From the NCBI RefSeq assembly GCF_947494555.1, contig NZ_CANLVF010000008.1:1-64000 (forward strand): DNA of 64,000 nt, given 5' to 3'. Of the stretch, positions 16,372-25,500 are shown one piece after another. Position 1 is the first letter of the stretch, and every line of letters starts with the position of its first letter. Source of the stretch: an uncultured Roseibium sp. (GTDB lineage: Bacteria; Pseudomonadota; Alphaproteobacteria; Rhizobiales; Stappiaceae). Below the pieces are notes generated by a model. It worked only from the letters and a program-made list of their open reading frames with translations, was not told where the DNA came from and did not search any database. The position numbers and the translations under genes were made by a program.

Positions 16372-17238
16372 ATGGCTACGCAGCATTCACGCTCCGCCGC
16401 TCGCATCATGATGGCTCCCGCAGTCATTCTGCTGCTCGGTTGGATGCTCATCCCCCTCACGATGACCCTGGTTTTTTCCTTCAAAAGATATCTGCCATTG
16501 CGTGGCGGCGATCTTGGTTGGGTAGGCTTCGAGAACTACGTTCGCTTCGTTTCGTCCAGCGCATTCTGGCCGAGCGTACAGACAACCCTGATCATTGTCG
16601 GCGGCGTTCTGGTCATCACCATCATATTCGGAATTCTGCTGTCCATCCTCCTCGACCAACCGATGTGGGGCCAGGGCGTAGTCCGAATTCTCGTGATCGC
16701 TCCTTTCTTCGTGATGCCGACCGTTTCGGCGCTCGTCTGGAAGAACATGTTCATGGATCCCGTGAACGGGCTGTTCGCACATCTCTGGAAAGCCTTCGGG
16801 GCGCAGCCGATCGAATGGCTGAGCGATGCCTCGCTCTTCTCGATCATCCTGATCGTCTCTTGGCAATGGCTACCATTTGCAACGCTTATCCTGCTGACAG
16901 CGATCCAGTCGCTCGACAGCGAACAGCTTGAGGCTGCCGAGATGGACGGCGCACCGCCGCTCTCCCGCTTCGCCTATATCACCCTGCCGCATCTGTCGCG
17001 CGCCATCACGATCGTGCTTCTTATCCAGACGATCTTCCTGCTCGCGATCTTTGCCGAAATCTTCGTGACCACCAGTGGCGCGTTCGGTACGCGAACGCTG
17101 ACATACCTGATCTACCAGCGTGTGCTGGAAAGCCAGAATGTCGGCCTTGGATCGGCTGGCGGCGTCTACGCAATCATCCTTGCCAACATCGTTGCCATCT
17201 TCCTGATGCGCATCGTCGGCAAAAACCTGGACACCTGA
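16372..17238 (+). CDS. smoF: Polyol ABC transporter permease
   Basis: An inner-membrane permease of 288 residues with about six transmembrane helices. The cytoplasmic EAA loop is visible as LEAAEMDGAPPLSRFAYITLP, which docks the ATPase. The first helix follows a short N-terminus (MMAPAVILLLGWMLIPLTMT). The ATG at 16372 is preferred over a GTG two codons earlier because AGAGAAGG ends at 16364. The next permease gene starts 12 bases after its stop. Together with SmoG it forms the channel of a CUT1-type transporter. Confidence 0.9.
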   Translation: MATQHSRSAARIMMAPAVILLLGWMLIPLTMTLVFSFKRYLPLRGGDLGWVGFENYVRFVSSSAFWPSVQTTLIIVGGVLVITIIFGILLSILLDQPMWGQGVVRILVIAPFFVMPTVSALVWKNMFMDPVNGLFAHLWKAFGAQPIEWLSDASLFSIILIVSWQWLPFATLILLTAIQSLDSEQLEAAEMDGAPPLSRFAYITLPHLSRAITIVLLIQTIFLLAIFAEIFVTTSGAFGTRTLTYLIYQRVLESQNVGLGSAGGVYAIILANIVAIFLMRIVGKNLDT

Positions 17239-17250
17239 GGAGGGAACGAA

Positions 17251-18081
17251 ATGGCACGCGCTGTAACCACCCGCCGGAAGACGATAAACACGGTCGCCGC
17301 ATGGGCAATCGGTTTGCTGATCTTCTTCCCGATCCTTTGGACCATCCTGACCAGCTTCAAGACCGAGGCGCAGGCAATCAACGACCCGCCGCTGTTCCTG
17401 TTCTTCGACTGGACACTGGAAAACTATGCGGTCGTTCAAGAGCGTTCGGACTACATGCGGTTCCTTTGGAACTCGGTGATCATCGCAGGCGGCTCAACGG
17501 TCCTCGGCCTCATTGTCGCCGTTCCCGCCGCCTGGTCCATGGCCTTCGTGCCCTCCAAGCGCACCAAGGACATCCTGATGTGGATGCTTTCGACGAAGAT
17601 GCTGCCCGCTGTCGGTGTTCTCTACCCGATCTACCTGCTCTTCATCGAGATGGGTCTTCTGGACACCCGCATCGGCCTGACGATCGTGCTCATGCTGATC
17701 AATCTGCCGATCATCGTCTGGATGCTCTACACCTACTTCAAGGAAATTCCGGGAGAGATTCTGGAGGCGGCTCGCATGGATGGCGCTACGCTTAAGGAAG
17801 AAATCCTTTATATCCTGACACCGATGGCCATTCCCGGCATCGCGTCCACGCTGCTGCTCAACGTCATCCTGGCATGGAACGAAGCCTTCTGGACGCTGAA
17901 CCTGACGGCGGCAAAGGCAGCACCACTCACGGCCTTCATCGCCAGCTATTCCAGCCCTGAAGGCCTGTTCTACGCGAAATTGAGCGCCGCCTCGACCATG
18001 GCGATCGCACCGATCCTCATCCTTGGTTGGTTCAGCCAGAAACAACTCGTACGCGGCCTGACATTCGGCGCGGTCAAATAG
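17251..18081 (+). CDS. smoG: Polyol ABC transporter permease
   Basis: Second permease of 276 residues with about six helices and the EAA loop (ILEAARMDGATLKEEILYIL). It begins with AVTTRRKTINTVAAWAIG, as is usual for the MalG-like partner of CUT1 systems. GAGGAGGG at 17237-17244 gives a strong ribosome site. The C-terminus ends in KQLVRGLTFGAVK, typical of this group. The ATPase gene follows after 11 bases. Confidence 0.9.
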   Translation: MARAVTTRRKTINTVAAWAIGLLIFFPILWTILTSFKTEAQAINDPPLFLFFDWTLENYAVVQERSDYMRFLWNSVIIAGGSTVLGLIVAVPAAWSMAFVPSKRTKDILMWMLSTKMLPAVGVLYPIYLLFIEMGLLDTRIGLTIVLMLINLPIIVWMLYTYFKEIPGEILEAARMDGATLKEEILYILTPMAIPGIASTLLLNVILAWNEAFWTLNLTAAKAAPLTAFIASYSSPEGLFYAKLSAASTMAIAPILILGWFSQKQLVRGLTFGAVK

Positions 18082-18092
18082 GAGTTCCCGAC

Positions 18093-19097
18093 ATGGGTCA
18101 GATCACTCTCAACCAGATCACCAAGAGCTTCGGCGACGTACAGGTGATCCCTCCGCTGGACCTGCGTATCGACGATGGCGAGTTCGTTGTCTTCGTCGGA
18201 CCGTCCGGATGCGGCAAGTCAACCTTGCTGCGCCTGATCGCCGGTCTTGAGGACATCACCAGTGGTGAAATCAATATAGACGGCAAGGATGCCACCGAGG
18301 TTCCTCCGGCTAAACGCGGCCTGGCCATGGTATTCCAGTCCTACGCGCTTTATCCGCACATGTCGGTACGCAAGAACATTGCGTTTCCACTCAGGATGGC
18401 AGGCCTCGACAAGGCCGAGCAGGACAATAAAGTGGAGGCAGCCGCCAAGGTTTTGAACCTGACGGACTATCTGGAACGGCGTCCGGGCCAGCTGTCGGGC
18501 GGCCAGCGTCAGCGTGTTGCCATCGGCAGGGCGATCGTGCGCGAACCGGCTGCGTTCCTGTTCGATGAGCCGCTCTCCAACCTGGATGCGGCCCTGCGCG
18601 TCAACATGCGCCTGGAAATATCCGAACTGCACCAGACCCTCGAGACGACAATGATCTACGTCACCCACGACCAGGTCGAGGCAATGACCATGGCCGACAA
18701 GATCGTCGTGCTGCAGGCAGGTATCATCGAGCAGGTCGGTTCACCGCTTGAGCTTTATCACACGCCACGCAACCGCTTTGTCGCCGGCTTCATCGGCTCT
18801 CCCAAGATGAACTTCATGATGGGAGCCTTCTCCGCCGAATACGACGCGGCAACAATCGGTATCCGGCCTGAACACATTTCCGTTTCCCATACTGAGGGCA
18901 AATGGTCGGGCAAGGTCGGCGTTTCGGAACATCTGGGCTCGGACACATTCCTTTATGTTGATGTGGATGGCCTCGAAGATCCGGTTACGGTTCGCTCCAC
19001 CGGCGAGGTCGCATTCCGTCACGGCGACGCGGTTCACCTGACCCCCGATCCTGAAAAGATCCATCGCTTCGACAATCAGGGGCTGAGGATGGCGTGA
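18093..19097 (+). CDS. smoK: Polyol ABC transporter ATP-binding protein
   Basis: A 334-residue MalK/UgpC-like ATPase. Walker A is GPSGCGKSTLL, the signature is LSGGQRQRVA, Walker B is AAFLFDEPLSNLD and the switch His is in VTHDQVEA. A C-terminal TOBE-like regulatory domain follows (IGSPKMNFM; IGIRPEHISV). An in-frame start at 18027 would overlap smoG; the ATG at 18093 with AGGAG at 18080-18084 fits the family length. It energises SmoEFG. The stop overlaps the start of the dehydrogenase gene by one base. Confidence 0.92.
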   Translation: MGQITLNQITKSFGDVQVIPPLDLRIDDGEFVVFVGPSGCGKSTLLRLIAGLEDITSGEINIDGKDATEVPPAKRGLAMVFQSYALYPHMSVRKNIAFPLRMAGLDKAEQDNKVEAAAKVLNLTDYLERRPGQLSGGQRQRVAIGRAIVREPAAFLFDEPLSNLDAALRVNMRLEISELHQTLETTMIYVTHDQVEAMTMADKIVVLQAGIIEQVGSPLELYHTPRNRFVAGFIGSPKMNFMMGAFSAEYDAATIGIRPEHISVSHTEGKWSGKVGVSEHLGSDTFLYVDVDGLEDPVTVRSTGEVAFRHGDAVHLTPDPEKIHRFDNQGLRMA

Positions 19098-19867
19098 TGC
19101 GGCTTGAGGGAAAGTCGGCACTGATTACAGGTGCTGCCCGCGGAATCGGCAAGGCCTTCGCTCAAAGGTATGTCAGCGAGGGCGCAACGGTCGCCATCGC
19201 TGACATCGATCTTGCCCGCGCACAGGAGAGTGCTGAAGAAATCGGCCCTGACGCCTATGCGGTATACCTGGACGTCACGGACCAGGCCTCCATCGAAAGT
19301 GCGGTTGCGGCGGTTGAGGAACAAAAAGGCGGCCTCGACATCCTCATCAACAATGCGGCCCTGTTTGATCTCGCGCCCATCGTCGAAATCACGCGGGAAA
19401 GCTATGGCCGTCTTTTTGACATCAATGTCGCGGGCACGCTCTTCATGATGCAGGCGGCGGCAAGATCAATGATAAAGCGCGGCAGGGGCGGCAAGATCAT
19501 CAACATGGCAAGCCAGGCGGGACGCAGAGGTGAACCTCTCGTCGGCGTCTATTGCGCAACAAAGGCCGCCATTATCAGCCTGACCCAGTCGGCCGGCCTG
19601 AACCTGATCAGCCAAGGTATCAACGTCAACGCGATCGCCCCGGGTGTGGTCGATGGAGAACACTGGGACGGCGTCGACGCGCTTTTTGCAAAATACGAAG
19701 GCCTTGCACCGGGTGAGAAAAAAGCCGCCGTCAGCAAGTCTGTTCCGTTCGGCAGAATGGGGACAGCGGAGGACCTGACCGGCATGGCTGTATTTCTCGC
19801 ATCTGCGGATGCCGAATACATCGTAGCCCAAACATACAACGTGGACGGTGGCAACTGGATGAGTTGA
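19097..19867 (+). CDS. smoS: Sorbitol dehydrogenase (SDR family)
   Basis: A 256-residue short-chain dehydrogenase/reductase that would oxidise sorbitol (D-glucitol) to fructose, and possibly galactitol or L-iditol, with NAD. The cofactor motif TGAARGIGKAF, the structural NNAA (INNAALFDLAPI), the catalytic Ser in MASQAG and the YCATKAA (YxxxK) motif are all present. The C-terminus has the usual YIVAQTYNVDGGNWMS. It sits between smoK and the mannitol dehydrogenase gene, matching the smo operon of Rhodobacter sphaeroides. The ATG at 19097 overlaps the smoK stop. Confidence 0.9.
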   Translation: MRLEGKSALITGAARGIGKAFAQRYVSEGATVAIADIDLARAQESAEEIGPDAYAVYLDVTDQASIESAVAAVEEQKGGLDILINNAALFDLAPIVEITRESYGRLFDINVAGTLFMMQAAARSMIKRGRGGKIINMASQAGRRGEPLVGVYCATKAAIISLTQSAGLNLISQGINVNAIAPGVVDGEHWDGVDALFAKYEGLAPGEKKAAVSKSVPFGRMGTAEDLTGMAVFLASADAEYIVAQTYNVDGGNWMS

Positions 19868-19870
19868 CCC

Positions 19871-21346
19871 ATGACAACAAAGCTGAATATGACTGCACTC
19901 TCCATGCTTCCGGACGCCATCGCGAAACCGGCATTCGACAGGTCTGCTCTTTCCGCCGGGATCCTTCACATCGGCGTAGGCAATTTTCATCGCGCGCACC
20001 AGGCAGTCTACCTGAACAAGCTTTTCGAACAGGGTGAGGGTCATGATTGGGCGATCGTCGGGGCAGGCCTCATGCCCTACGACAAGGCGATGCGGGAACG
20101 TTTGCGCGCGCAGGACTGGCTGACAACGATCGTCGAACTCGATCCGGTCGGTCTGAGCGCACATGTCTGTGCTTCCATGATCGATTTCATCGAAGTCGAT
20201 CCGGTCGGTCTGATCGACCGGCTCTGCCAACCGGACATCCGGATCGTTTCTCTCACGATCACGGAGGGAGGCTATTTCGTCGACCCGAATACCGGCGGTT
20301 TCGACGTCTCACATCCGGAAATCCTGGCAGATCTCGAAAACCCCGAAGCACCATCGACCGTCTTCGGCGTGCTGGTTGCCGCGCTCATGCGAAGGAAGGC
20401 GACCGGCGGCGTGCCATTCACCATCATGTCCTGTGACAACCTGCCGGAGAACGGCCACATGGCGAAGCAGACCGTCGTCGGTTATGCCCGCGCCATGTCG
20501 TCGGACGTAGCCGAATGGATCGAAAAAGACGTCGCATTTCCGAACGGAATGGTCGACTGCATCACGCCGGCCACCGGTGATCGCGAGCGAACGCTCATCC
20601 GCGACACGTTTGACATCGAAGACGCCGCCCCTGTTGTCTGCGAACCTTTCAGGCAGTGGGTCCTGGAAGACAAATTTCCGGCAGGCCGACCGGCCCTGGA
20701 AAAGGTCGGCGTAGAGTTTGTTGCAGATGTCGCACCTTACGAATTGATGAAGCTGCGGATCTTGAACGGAGGACACGCAGCAATCGCCTATCCGGGAGCT
20801 CTGCTCGGGCATCATTTCGTGCACGATGCCATGGCCGACCCGCTCATTCGAGCCTACCTTGCCAAACTCGAAACGGAAGAAATAGTTCCGACCATTCCGG
20901 AAATCCCTGGGGTCAGCTTCACAGCCTATCTGGCGACGGTCATGGAGCGCTTCTCGAATTCCGCGGTTGGAGACACGATCCCGCGCCTGTGCCTTGACGG
21001 ATCGAACCGCCAGCCGAAGTTCATCCTGCCAACAATTCAGGACCGCCTTGACAGTGGCCTTCCGATCCGGGGGCTTGTCCTTGAAACCGCCTTGTGGTGC
21101 CTCTACTGCCTTGGGCGCAACCAGGCAGGGCAAGAGATCGCGTTGGAAGATGAAAACGCCGATCTTCTAAGGGAATGGGCAAACGCGGTGTATTTGGAAG
21201 GCAAGGCAGATGAGCTGCCTGAACTGTTCGGCCCATTATGTACCAATCCGGCATTTCTCACTGAGTTTGAGATCGCAGCGAACAAGTTGCGAAGCCTGGG
21301 AGCCGCGAAAACGCTCGAGGACTATCTCGCCGCACCGGCCGAGTAG
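19871..21346 (+). CDS. mtlK: Mannitol 2-dehydrogenase
   Basis: A 491-residue member of the long-chain polyol dehydrogenase family that converts D-mannitol to D-fructose with NAD. The N-terminal Rossmann region begins near AGILHIGVGNFHRAHQAVY. The C-terminal signature contains the catalytic Lys and the Asn/His pair in KLRILNGGHAAIAYPG. Length is normal for the family. It starts 3 bases after smoS and ends the polyol operon. Fructose made here would need a fructokinase, which is not in the window; the FrcA-like fragment at the left edge hints that fructose uptake genes lie nearby. Confidence 0.92.
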   Translation: MTTKLNMTALSMLPDAIAKPAFDRSALSAGILHIGVGNFHRAHQAVYLNKLFEQGEGHDWAIVGAGLMPYDKAMRERLRAQDWLTTIVELDPVGLSAHVCASMIDFIEVDPVGLIDRLCQPDIRIVSLTITEGGYFVDPNTGGFDVSHPEILADLENPEAPSTVFGVLVAALMRRKATGGVPFTIMSCDNLPENGHMAKQTVVGYARAMSSDVAEWIEKDVAFPNGMVDCITPATGDRERTLIRDTFDIEDAAPVVCEPFRQWVLEDKFPAGRPALEKVGVEFVADVAPYELMKLRILNGGHAAIAYPGALLGHHFVHDAMADPLIRAYLAKLETEEIVPTIPEIPGVSFTAYLATVMERFSNSAVGDTIPRLCLDGSNRQPKFILPTIQDRLDSGLPIRGLVLETALWCLYCLGRNQAGQEIALEDENADLLREWANAVYLEGKADELPELFGPLCTNPAFLTEFEIAANKLRSLGAAKTLEDYLAAPAE

Positions 21347-21542
21347 CCACCTTTGGGGTCCTGATCGCGACCGGCACACCCTGGTTCTACCTCATGTTGC
21401 GTGTCGCGAGCGCTGATCGCCTGAAATTGAAAATCCGTGTAGTTGCGTTCTCGGCCGGAGGGATTACCTGTGGTGCGGGCCACGGCGCAACGGAAATGGC
21501 GCAGCCCGGTGGATGAGCGAATATTCAGGAGCAGGTGCCGAA

Positions 21543-22085
21543 ATGATCAGGTTGAGCAGGCGGGAAATTCTGGCAGGAAGTGCGGCGGTCGCAATCGCAG
21601 GGACGCCGGCATTGGCCGAGGAAGTCGATTTGCGTGCGCTCGGGCTCGCCGAACCTGCCTTTAGCGTTGATGCAGAACTCAACATTCCAGATCTCACCGG
21701 TGCCGTTCATCAACTGGAAGATTATCGCGGCAAAACGGTTGTGGTCTCCTTTTGGGCGACCTGGTGTCCGCCTTGCCGTAAGGAAATGCCGACGCTTGCG
21801 CGACTGGGTCGTGAACTGGGGACCGATGATTATGCTGTCCTTGCAGTGAATATCGGCGACCGTCAGGACAAGATCCAGGCCTTCCTCGACGAGATTGAGC
21901 ATGAAGGCATGTCCATCCTCCTGGACAGTGACAAGGAGATGCCGTCCAAGTGGTCTCTGCGCGGCCTGCCGGTGACCTACATCATCGACGCAAATGGTGA
22001 CGTTGCCCTCGGCGCCATCGGCGAAAGGATTTGGGATTCCCCGGAAATGGTCGCCGGCATCAGATCGGTCGGCGGGACGTCCTGA
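21543..22085 (+). CDS. TlpA/ResA-like thiol-disulfide oxidoreductase with Tat-type signal
   Basis: A 180-residue thioredoxin-fold protein for the periplasm. The N-terminus has a twin-arginine motif (LSRREILAG) and a hydrophobic stretch ending ALAEE. The redox site is WCPPC within FWATWCPPCRKEMPTL, and the cis-Pro loop is GLPVTYIID. Members reduce or oxidise disulfides, often in cytochrome c maturation. The ATG at 21543 places the Tat motif near the N-terminus and has AGGAGCAGG upstream; an in-frame ATG at 21513 is an alternative. It follows the polyol operon by about 200 bases and appears unrelated to it. It converges on hutC. Confidence 0.82.
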   Translation: MIRLSRREILAGSAAVAIAGTPALAEEVDLRALGLAEPAFSVDAELNIPDLTGAVHQLEDYRGKTVVVSFWATWCPPCRKEMPTLARLGRELGTDDYAVLAVNIGDRQDKIQAFLDEIEHEGMSILLDSDKEMPSKWSLRGLPVTYIIDANGDVALGAIGERIWDSPEMVAGIRSVGGTS

Positions 22086-22124
22086 CCTGACCCAAACGCT
22101 GTCCGGGCGCGACCAGGAAAACCA

Positions 22125-22826
22125 TCAGATTTCCGTTCGCATCCGATAACCGGGCGCGAAAATCATCCGAACATGCGTGATCGGTTGCTCACCCGTCCAG
22201 GTAATGCGCTCCATGGCGAAGAGCGCGGTCCCAACAGCCGCGTCCAGCTTTGCCGACAACGTTTCATCGGCGTTGACGGCAAAGAATGACAAGTCGCCAT
22301 GACTGTAGGGTGCGTTGTGAACCAGCCACTCGTTCGCACTGACATCATTGAAGGACAGATCGCGTGCCGCGGGCGATGCATCCAGATTGATGTAACGTTC
22401 TTCGAAAGCGTAAGGACGTTCATTCGAAAAATGCAGCGTCTTCAGAAAAAGGACTTCGTCGCCGAGCGACACCTGGAATGCTCCGTGAAGCATCGGCGGC
22501 AAAGGCCTCAGGTCGCGCAGTAGAACCGAGTGCCTGTAGGACCCGCCAAGCGATTCCACCTCCTCACGAATGATCGGAATGGTCAAGGTTGCCCGCTGAG
22601 GTGGATTGACGGCGACGCGGGTTCCAGCGCGGCGTTTGCGCACAACGAGGCCGCTCTCGGCAAGATCCCTGAGCGCGCGGTTGACCGTCGTGCGTGCGCA
22701 GCCGAATTCCTCTGCCAGATCGGCTTCATGCGGGATCTGTTCACCCGGCTGCCAGGTCCTGTCGTGTATGCGCCGCAAGAGAACTTCGCGGATGCCGGTC
22801 CAGGAATTCGTATCTGTCAGCGTCAC
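22125..22826 (-). CDS. hutC: Histidine utilisation repressor, GntR/HutC family
   Basis: A 233-residue repressor. The N-terminal winged helix reads EADLAEEFGCARTTVNRALRDLAESG, and the C-terminal UTRA effector domain contains FLKTLHFSNERPYAFEERYIN and ITWTGEQPITHVRMIF. HutC binds urocanate and represses hut genes. It is the second gene of the leftward hutF-hutC unit, 9 bases after hutF, with a GTG start and AGGAA upstream. The divergent control region at 24216-24294 contains a palindrome over a promoter that is its probable target. Confidence 0.92.
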   Translation of the reverse strand: MTLTDTNSWTGIREVLLRRIHDRTWQPGEQIPHEADLAEEFGCARTTVNRALRDLAESGLVVRKRRAGTRVAVNPPQRATLTIPIIREEVESLGGSYRHSVLLRDLRPLPPMLHGAFQVSLGDEVLFLKTLHFSNERPYAFEERYINLDASPAARDLSFNDVSANEWLVHNAPYSHGDLSFFAVNADETLSAKLDAAVGTALFAMERITWTGEQPITHVRMIFAPGYRMRTEI

Positions 22827-22835
22827 GTCAGTTCC

Positions 22836-24215
22836 TTACAATCTCTTCCGCAACGCAGCCATCGTTTCGCGGTAAGCTGCGCGGATTGCGTCGCCTTTTA
22901 CATGTTTTCCCTCACGAACAACATGCCTGCCGGCAGACCACACATCGGTGACCAGCCTGTCATCGCCTGCGAAGATGAAAGCATCCAGGATTTCATCTCC
23001 CTCGCGGCCTTCCAGGTCGATGGCGTTTTCATCCAGCGCGACAAGATCAGCAAGGCCGCCCTTTGAGAGGGTACCTGCCTTGCGCCCGATTGCCTGGGCG
23101 CCCCCGCTGGCGGCATTTTCGAACAGGACCCGTCCCGTCGATTTGTCAGGCGTTGCAATCGAGGCTCTGCACCTGTCCCGGAGCCGCTGCGAATATTCCA
23201 GCGTGCGCAATTCCTCTGAGAGTGAGATGCGGATATTTGAGTCTGACCCGATCCCGAATTTTCCTTCGTTTTCCGCGTACCGCACCCCGTCGAAAATACC
23301 ATCGCCCAGGCTTGACTCAGTAATAGGGCAAAGTCCCGCGACCGCACCGGTCCTGGCAAGCGCAAGCGTCTCCTCGGGCAACATCTGCGTGCAATGGATC
23401 AGGCACCAACTCCCGGATACCGGAGCATTCTCCAAAAGCCATTCGACGGACCGCCTGCCGTAGGCAGCGATGACTTCCTCGACTTCGGCAACCTGTTCGG
23501 CAAGATGCATATGCAGTGGCCGGTCACCGGCGAGTTCGATCGCAGCTGTCAGCCCGTTCTTATCAACCGCCCGCAGTGAGTGCGGTGCAACGCCAAGAAC
23601 AGCATCTTCGGGCAGGTTGCGCATGGCTTCCGCAGCCAGCTCAACCAACGTTGCGAAGCGAGCAGGGTCGTTACCGAAACGGACTTGTCCGGGAGCCAAA
23701 GGACGCCGGTCGCAGCCGCCCTGTTGGTAGAGAACCGGAAGGAGAGTCAGTCCTATTCCTGTCTTATCGGCCGCTTCGATGATCCTGTCGCTCAATTCAG
23801 CGAGATTTGCATAAGGCGTTCCACCCGGCTGATGGTGGAGATAGTGGAATTCACCGACCGATGCGTAACCGGCTTCCAGCATTTCCAATTGCACAAAGGC
23901 GGCAATCGAGCCGATATCCTCTGGCGTCAGCGCATCCAAAAACCGGAACATGATCTCGCGCCAGGTCCAAAAACTGTCATGCGCTTCGCTTCCGCGGCGC
24001 TCACTCATGCCGGCCATGGCGCGTTGAAACGCATGGCTGTGCAGGTTCGCGGGAGCGGGAAGCAGGATGCCGACGCTGTTGCCGTCCGGTGCTGCGTCTT
24101 GCTGCACCGACGAAATATGTCCGCCGTTTGAAACGGTGATCGCGACATTGTCTGCCCACCCGTCCGGCAAAAGCGCCTTCTTCGCAAAAATATGCGCTCC
24201 GGAGATCATCGACAT
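22836..24215 (-). CDS. hutF: Formimidoylglutamate deiminase
   Basis: A 459-residue amidohydrolase that turns N-formimino-L-glutamate into N-formyl-L-glutamate and ammonia, the fourth step of the five-step histidine pathway. Metal-site motifs include LHSHAFQRAMAGM, MHLAEQVAEVEE and IHCTQML, and the C-terminal site has GIGSDSNIR. The ATG at 24215 is chosen because GAGG lies 9 bases upstream; starts further upstream would run into the promoter region. It is transcribed away from hutI and its presence, together with hutG, shows that this organism makes formate rather than formamide from histidine. Confidence 0.92.
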   Translation of the reverse strand: MSMISGAHIFAKKALLPDGWADNVAITVSNGGHISSVQQDAAPDGNSVGILLPAPANLHSHAFQRAMAGMSERRGSEAHDSFWTWREIMFRFLDALTPEDIGSIAAFVQLEMLEAGYASVGEFHYLHHQPGGTPYANLAELSDRIIEAADKTGIGLTLLPVLYQQGGCDRRPLAPGQVRFGNDPARFATLVELAAEAMRNLPEDAVLGVAPHSLRAVDKNGLTAAIELAGDRPLHMHLAEQVAEVEEVIAAYGRRSVEWLLENAPVSGSWCLIHCTQMLPEETLALARTGAVAGLCPITESSLGDGIFDGVRYAENEGKFGIGSDSNIRISLSEELRTLEYSQRLRDRCRASIATPDKSTGRVLFENAASGGAQAIGRKAGTLSKGGLADLVALDENAIDLEGREGDEILDAFIFAGDDRLVTDVWSAGRHVVREGKHVKGDAIRAAYRETMAALRKRL

Positions 24216-24229
24216 GCCGCACATCCTCG

Positions 24230-24259
24230 TTGACACGTTAATATGTGCATGCATATTAT
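24230..24259 (+). promoter_or_regulatory. hutI promoter overlapped by a palindromic candidate HutC operator
   Basis: TTGACA at 24230-24235 and TATTAT at 24254-24259 (18-base spacer) form a good sigma-70 promoter for hutIHGU. The palindrome TAATATG-N6-CATATTA at 24239-24258 lies across the spacer and the -10 box, ideal for repression. HutC encoded next door is the obvious binder. The site does not contain the GTxTAxAC core often quoted for the family. Confidence 0.68.
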
Positions 24260-24294
24260 CCAATATCGCGATCTAATCAAGCTGGAGTTGGTCC

Positions 24295-25500
24295 TTGTCG
24301 CAGCGCCTCCTGACGAACGCCAGTCTGGCAACCATGCTGGATACAGGCTCGCCGTATGGCTTGATAGAAAACGGAATTCTTGCGCTCGACGACGGCAAAA
24401 TCTCCTGGCTGGGCGCCGGGACAGAACTCCCGCCAGAGTATTCCTCTTGGGCTATGGAGGATCTTGGCGGACGCCTGGTTACGCCGGGTCTGATCGACTG
24501 TCACACGCATGTGGTTTTTGGCGGTAACCGGGCCCGGGAATTTGAGATGCGTCTTGAAGGTGCATCCTACGAAGAAGTCGCAAAGGCGGGCGGCGGCATT
24601 GTCTCCACTGTCAAGGCAACCCGCACGGCAAGCGAAGATGAACTCCTTGCCGGAGCCCTTACCCGGGTCGATGCCCTGATCGCGGAAGGTGTCACGGCGC
24701 TTGAAATCAAGTCCGGCTACGGCCTCGATGTTGAAACCGAATTGCGCATGCTGCGGACGGCGAGAAAGATCGGTGAAGTCCGGCCGGTCTTGGTCCGCAC
24801 GAGTTTCCTCGGCGCACATGCTATTCCACCGGAATACAAGGGCCGCGCCGACGCTTATCTTGATGAGGTTTGCCTGCCCGCATTGGCGGCCGCCCATGAC
24901 GAAGGACTTGTCGATGCGGTCGACGGGTTCTGTGAGGGCATCGCCTTCACGCCGGACCAGATCGCGCGGGTGTTCGAAAAGGCGAAAGAACTCGGCCTGC
25001 CGGTCAAGCTCCATGCCGAGCAGCTTTCCAATCTCGGTGGCGCGGTACTGGCGGCCCGCTATGGTGCCTTGTCAGCAGATCATCTTGAATACCTGGATGA
25101 AGCAGGTGTCAGCGCGCTGAAAGAAAGTGGTAGTGTTGCCGTTCTTCTGCCCGGAGCGTTCTACACTTTGCGAGAGACACAGTTGCCGCCCCTCGATCTT
25201 CTGCGCGGATACAAGGTCCCAGTCGCACTCGCCACCGACTGCAATCCCGGTTCCTCACCCCTCGCCTCGCTTTTGCTGACGATGAACATGGGCTGCACAC
25301 TGTTCCGCATGACGCCCGAAGAAGCACTGGCCGGAGTGACGCGCGATGCCGCGAAAGCCCTTGATCTGAGCGACCGCGGCACGCTTGAGGCCGGTAATTG
25401 CGCCGATCTTGCCATCTGGAACGTCCGGCATCCGGCAGAACTGAGCTACAGGATCGGCTTCAACGCGCTGGAAAAACGTCTTTTCGGGGGCCTGGAATGA
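24295..25500 (+). CDS. hutI: Imidazolonepropionase
   Basis: A 401-residue amidohydrolase that opens imidazolone-5-propionate to N-formimino-L-glutamate. The metal site is seen in PGLIDCHTHVVFGG, with further ligands in KLHAEQLSNLGGA, SADHLEYL and ATDCNPGSSP, all typical of HutI. It starts with TTG at 24295; GGAG at 24284-24287 has proper spacing and the N-terminus (LLTNASLATM) aligns with the family, so the next ATG would cut into the fold. First gene of hutIHGU, overlapping hutH by 4 bases (ATGA). Confidence 0.93.
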   Translation: MSQRLLTNASLATMLDTGSPYGLIENGILALDDGKISWLGAGTELPPEYSSWAMEDLGGRLVTPGLIDCHTHVVFGGNRAREFEMRLEGASYEEVAKAGGGIVSTVKATRTASEDELLAGALTRVDALIAEGVTALEIKSGYGLDVETELRMLRTARKIGEVRPVLVRTSFLGAHAIPPEYKGRADAYLDEVCLPALAAAHDEGLVDAVDGFCEGIAFTPDQIARVFEKAKELGLPVKLHAEQLSNLGGAVLAARYGALSADHLEYLDEAGVSALKESGSVAVLLPGAFYTLRETQLPPLDLLRGYKVPVALATDCNPGSSPLASLLLTMNMGCTLFRMTPEEALAGVTRDAAKALDLSDRGTLEAGNCADLAIWNVRHPAELSYRIGFNALEKRLFGGLE

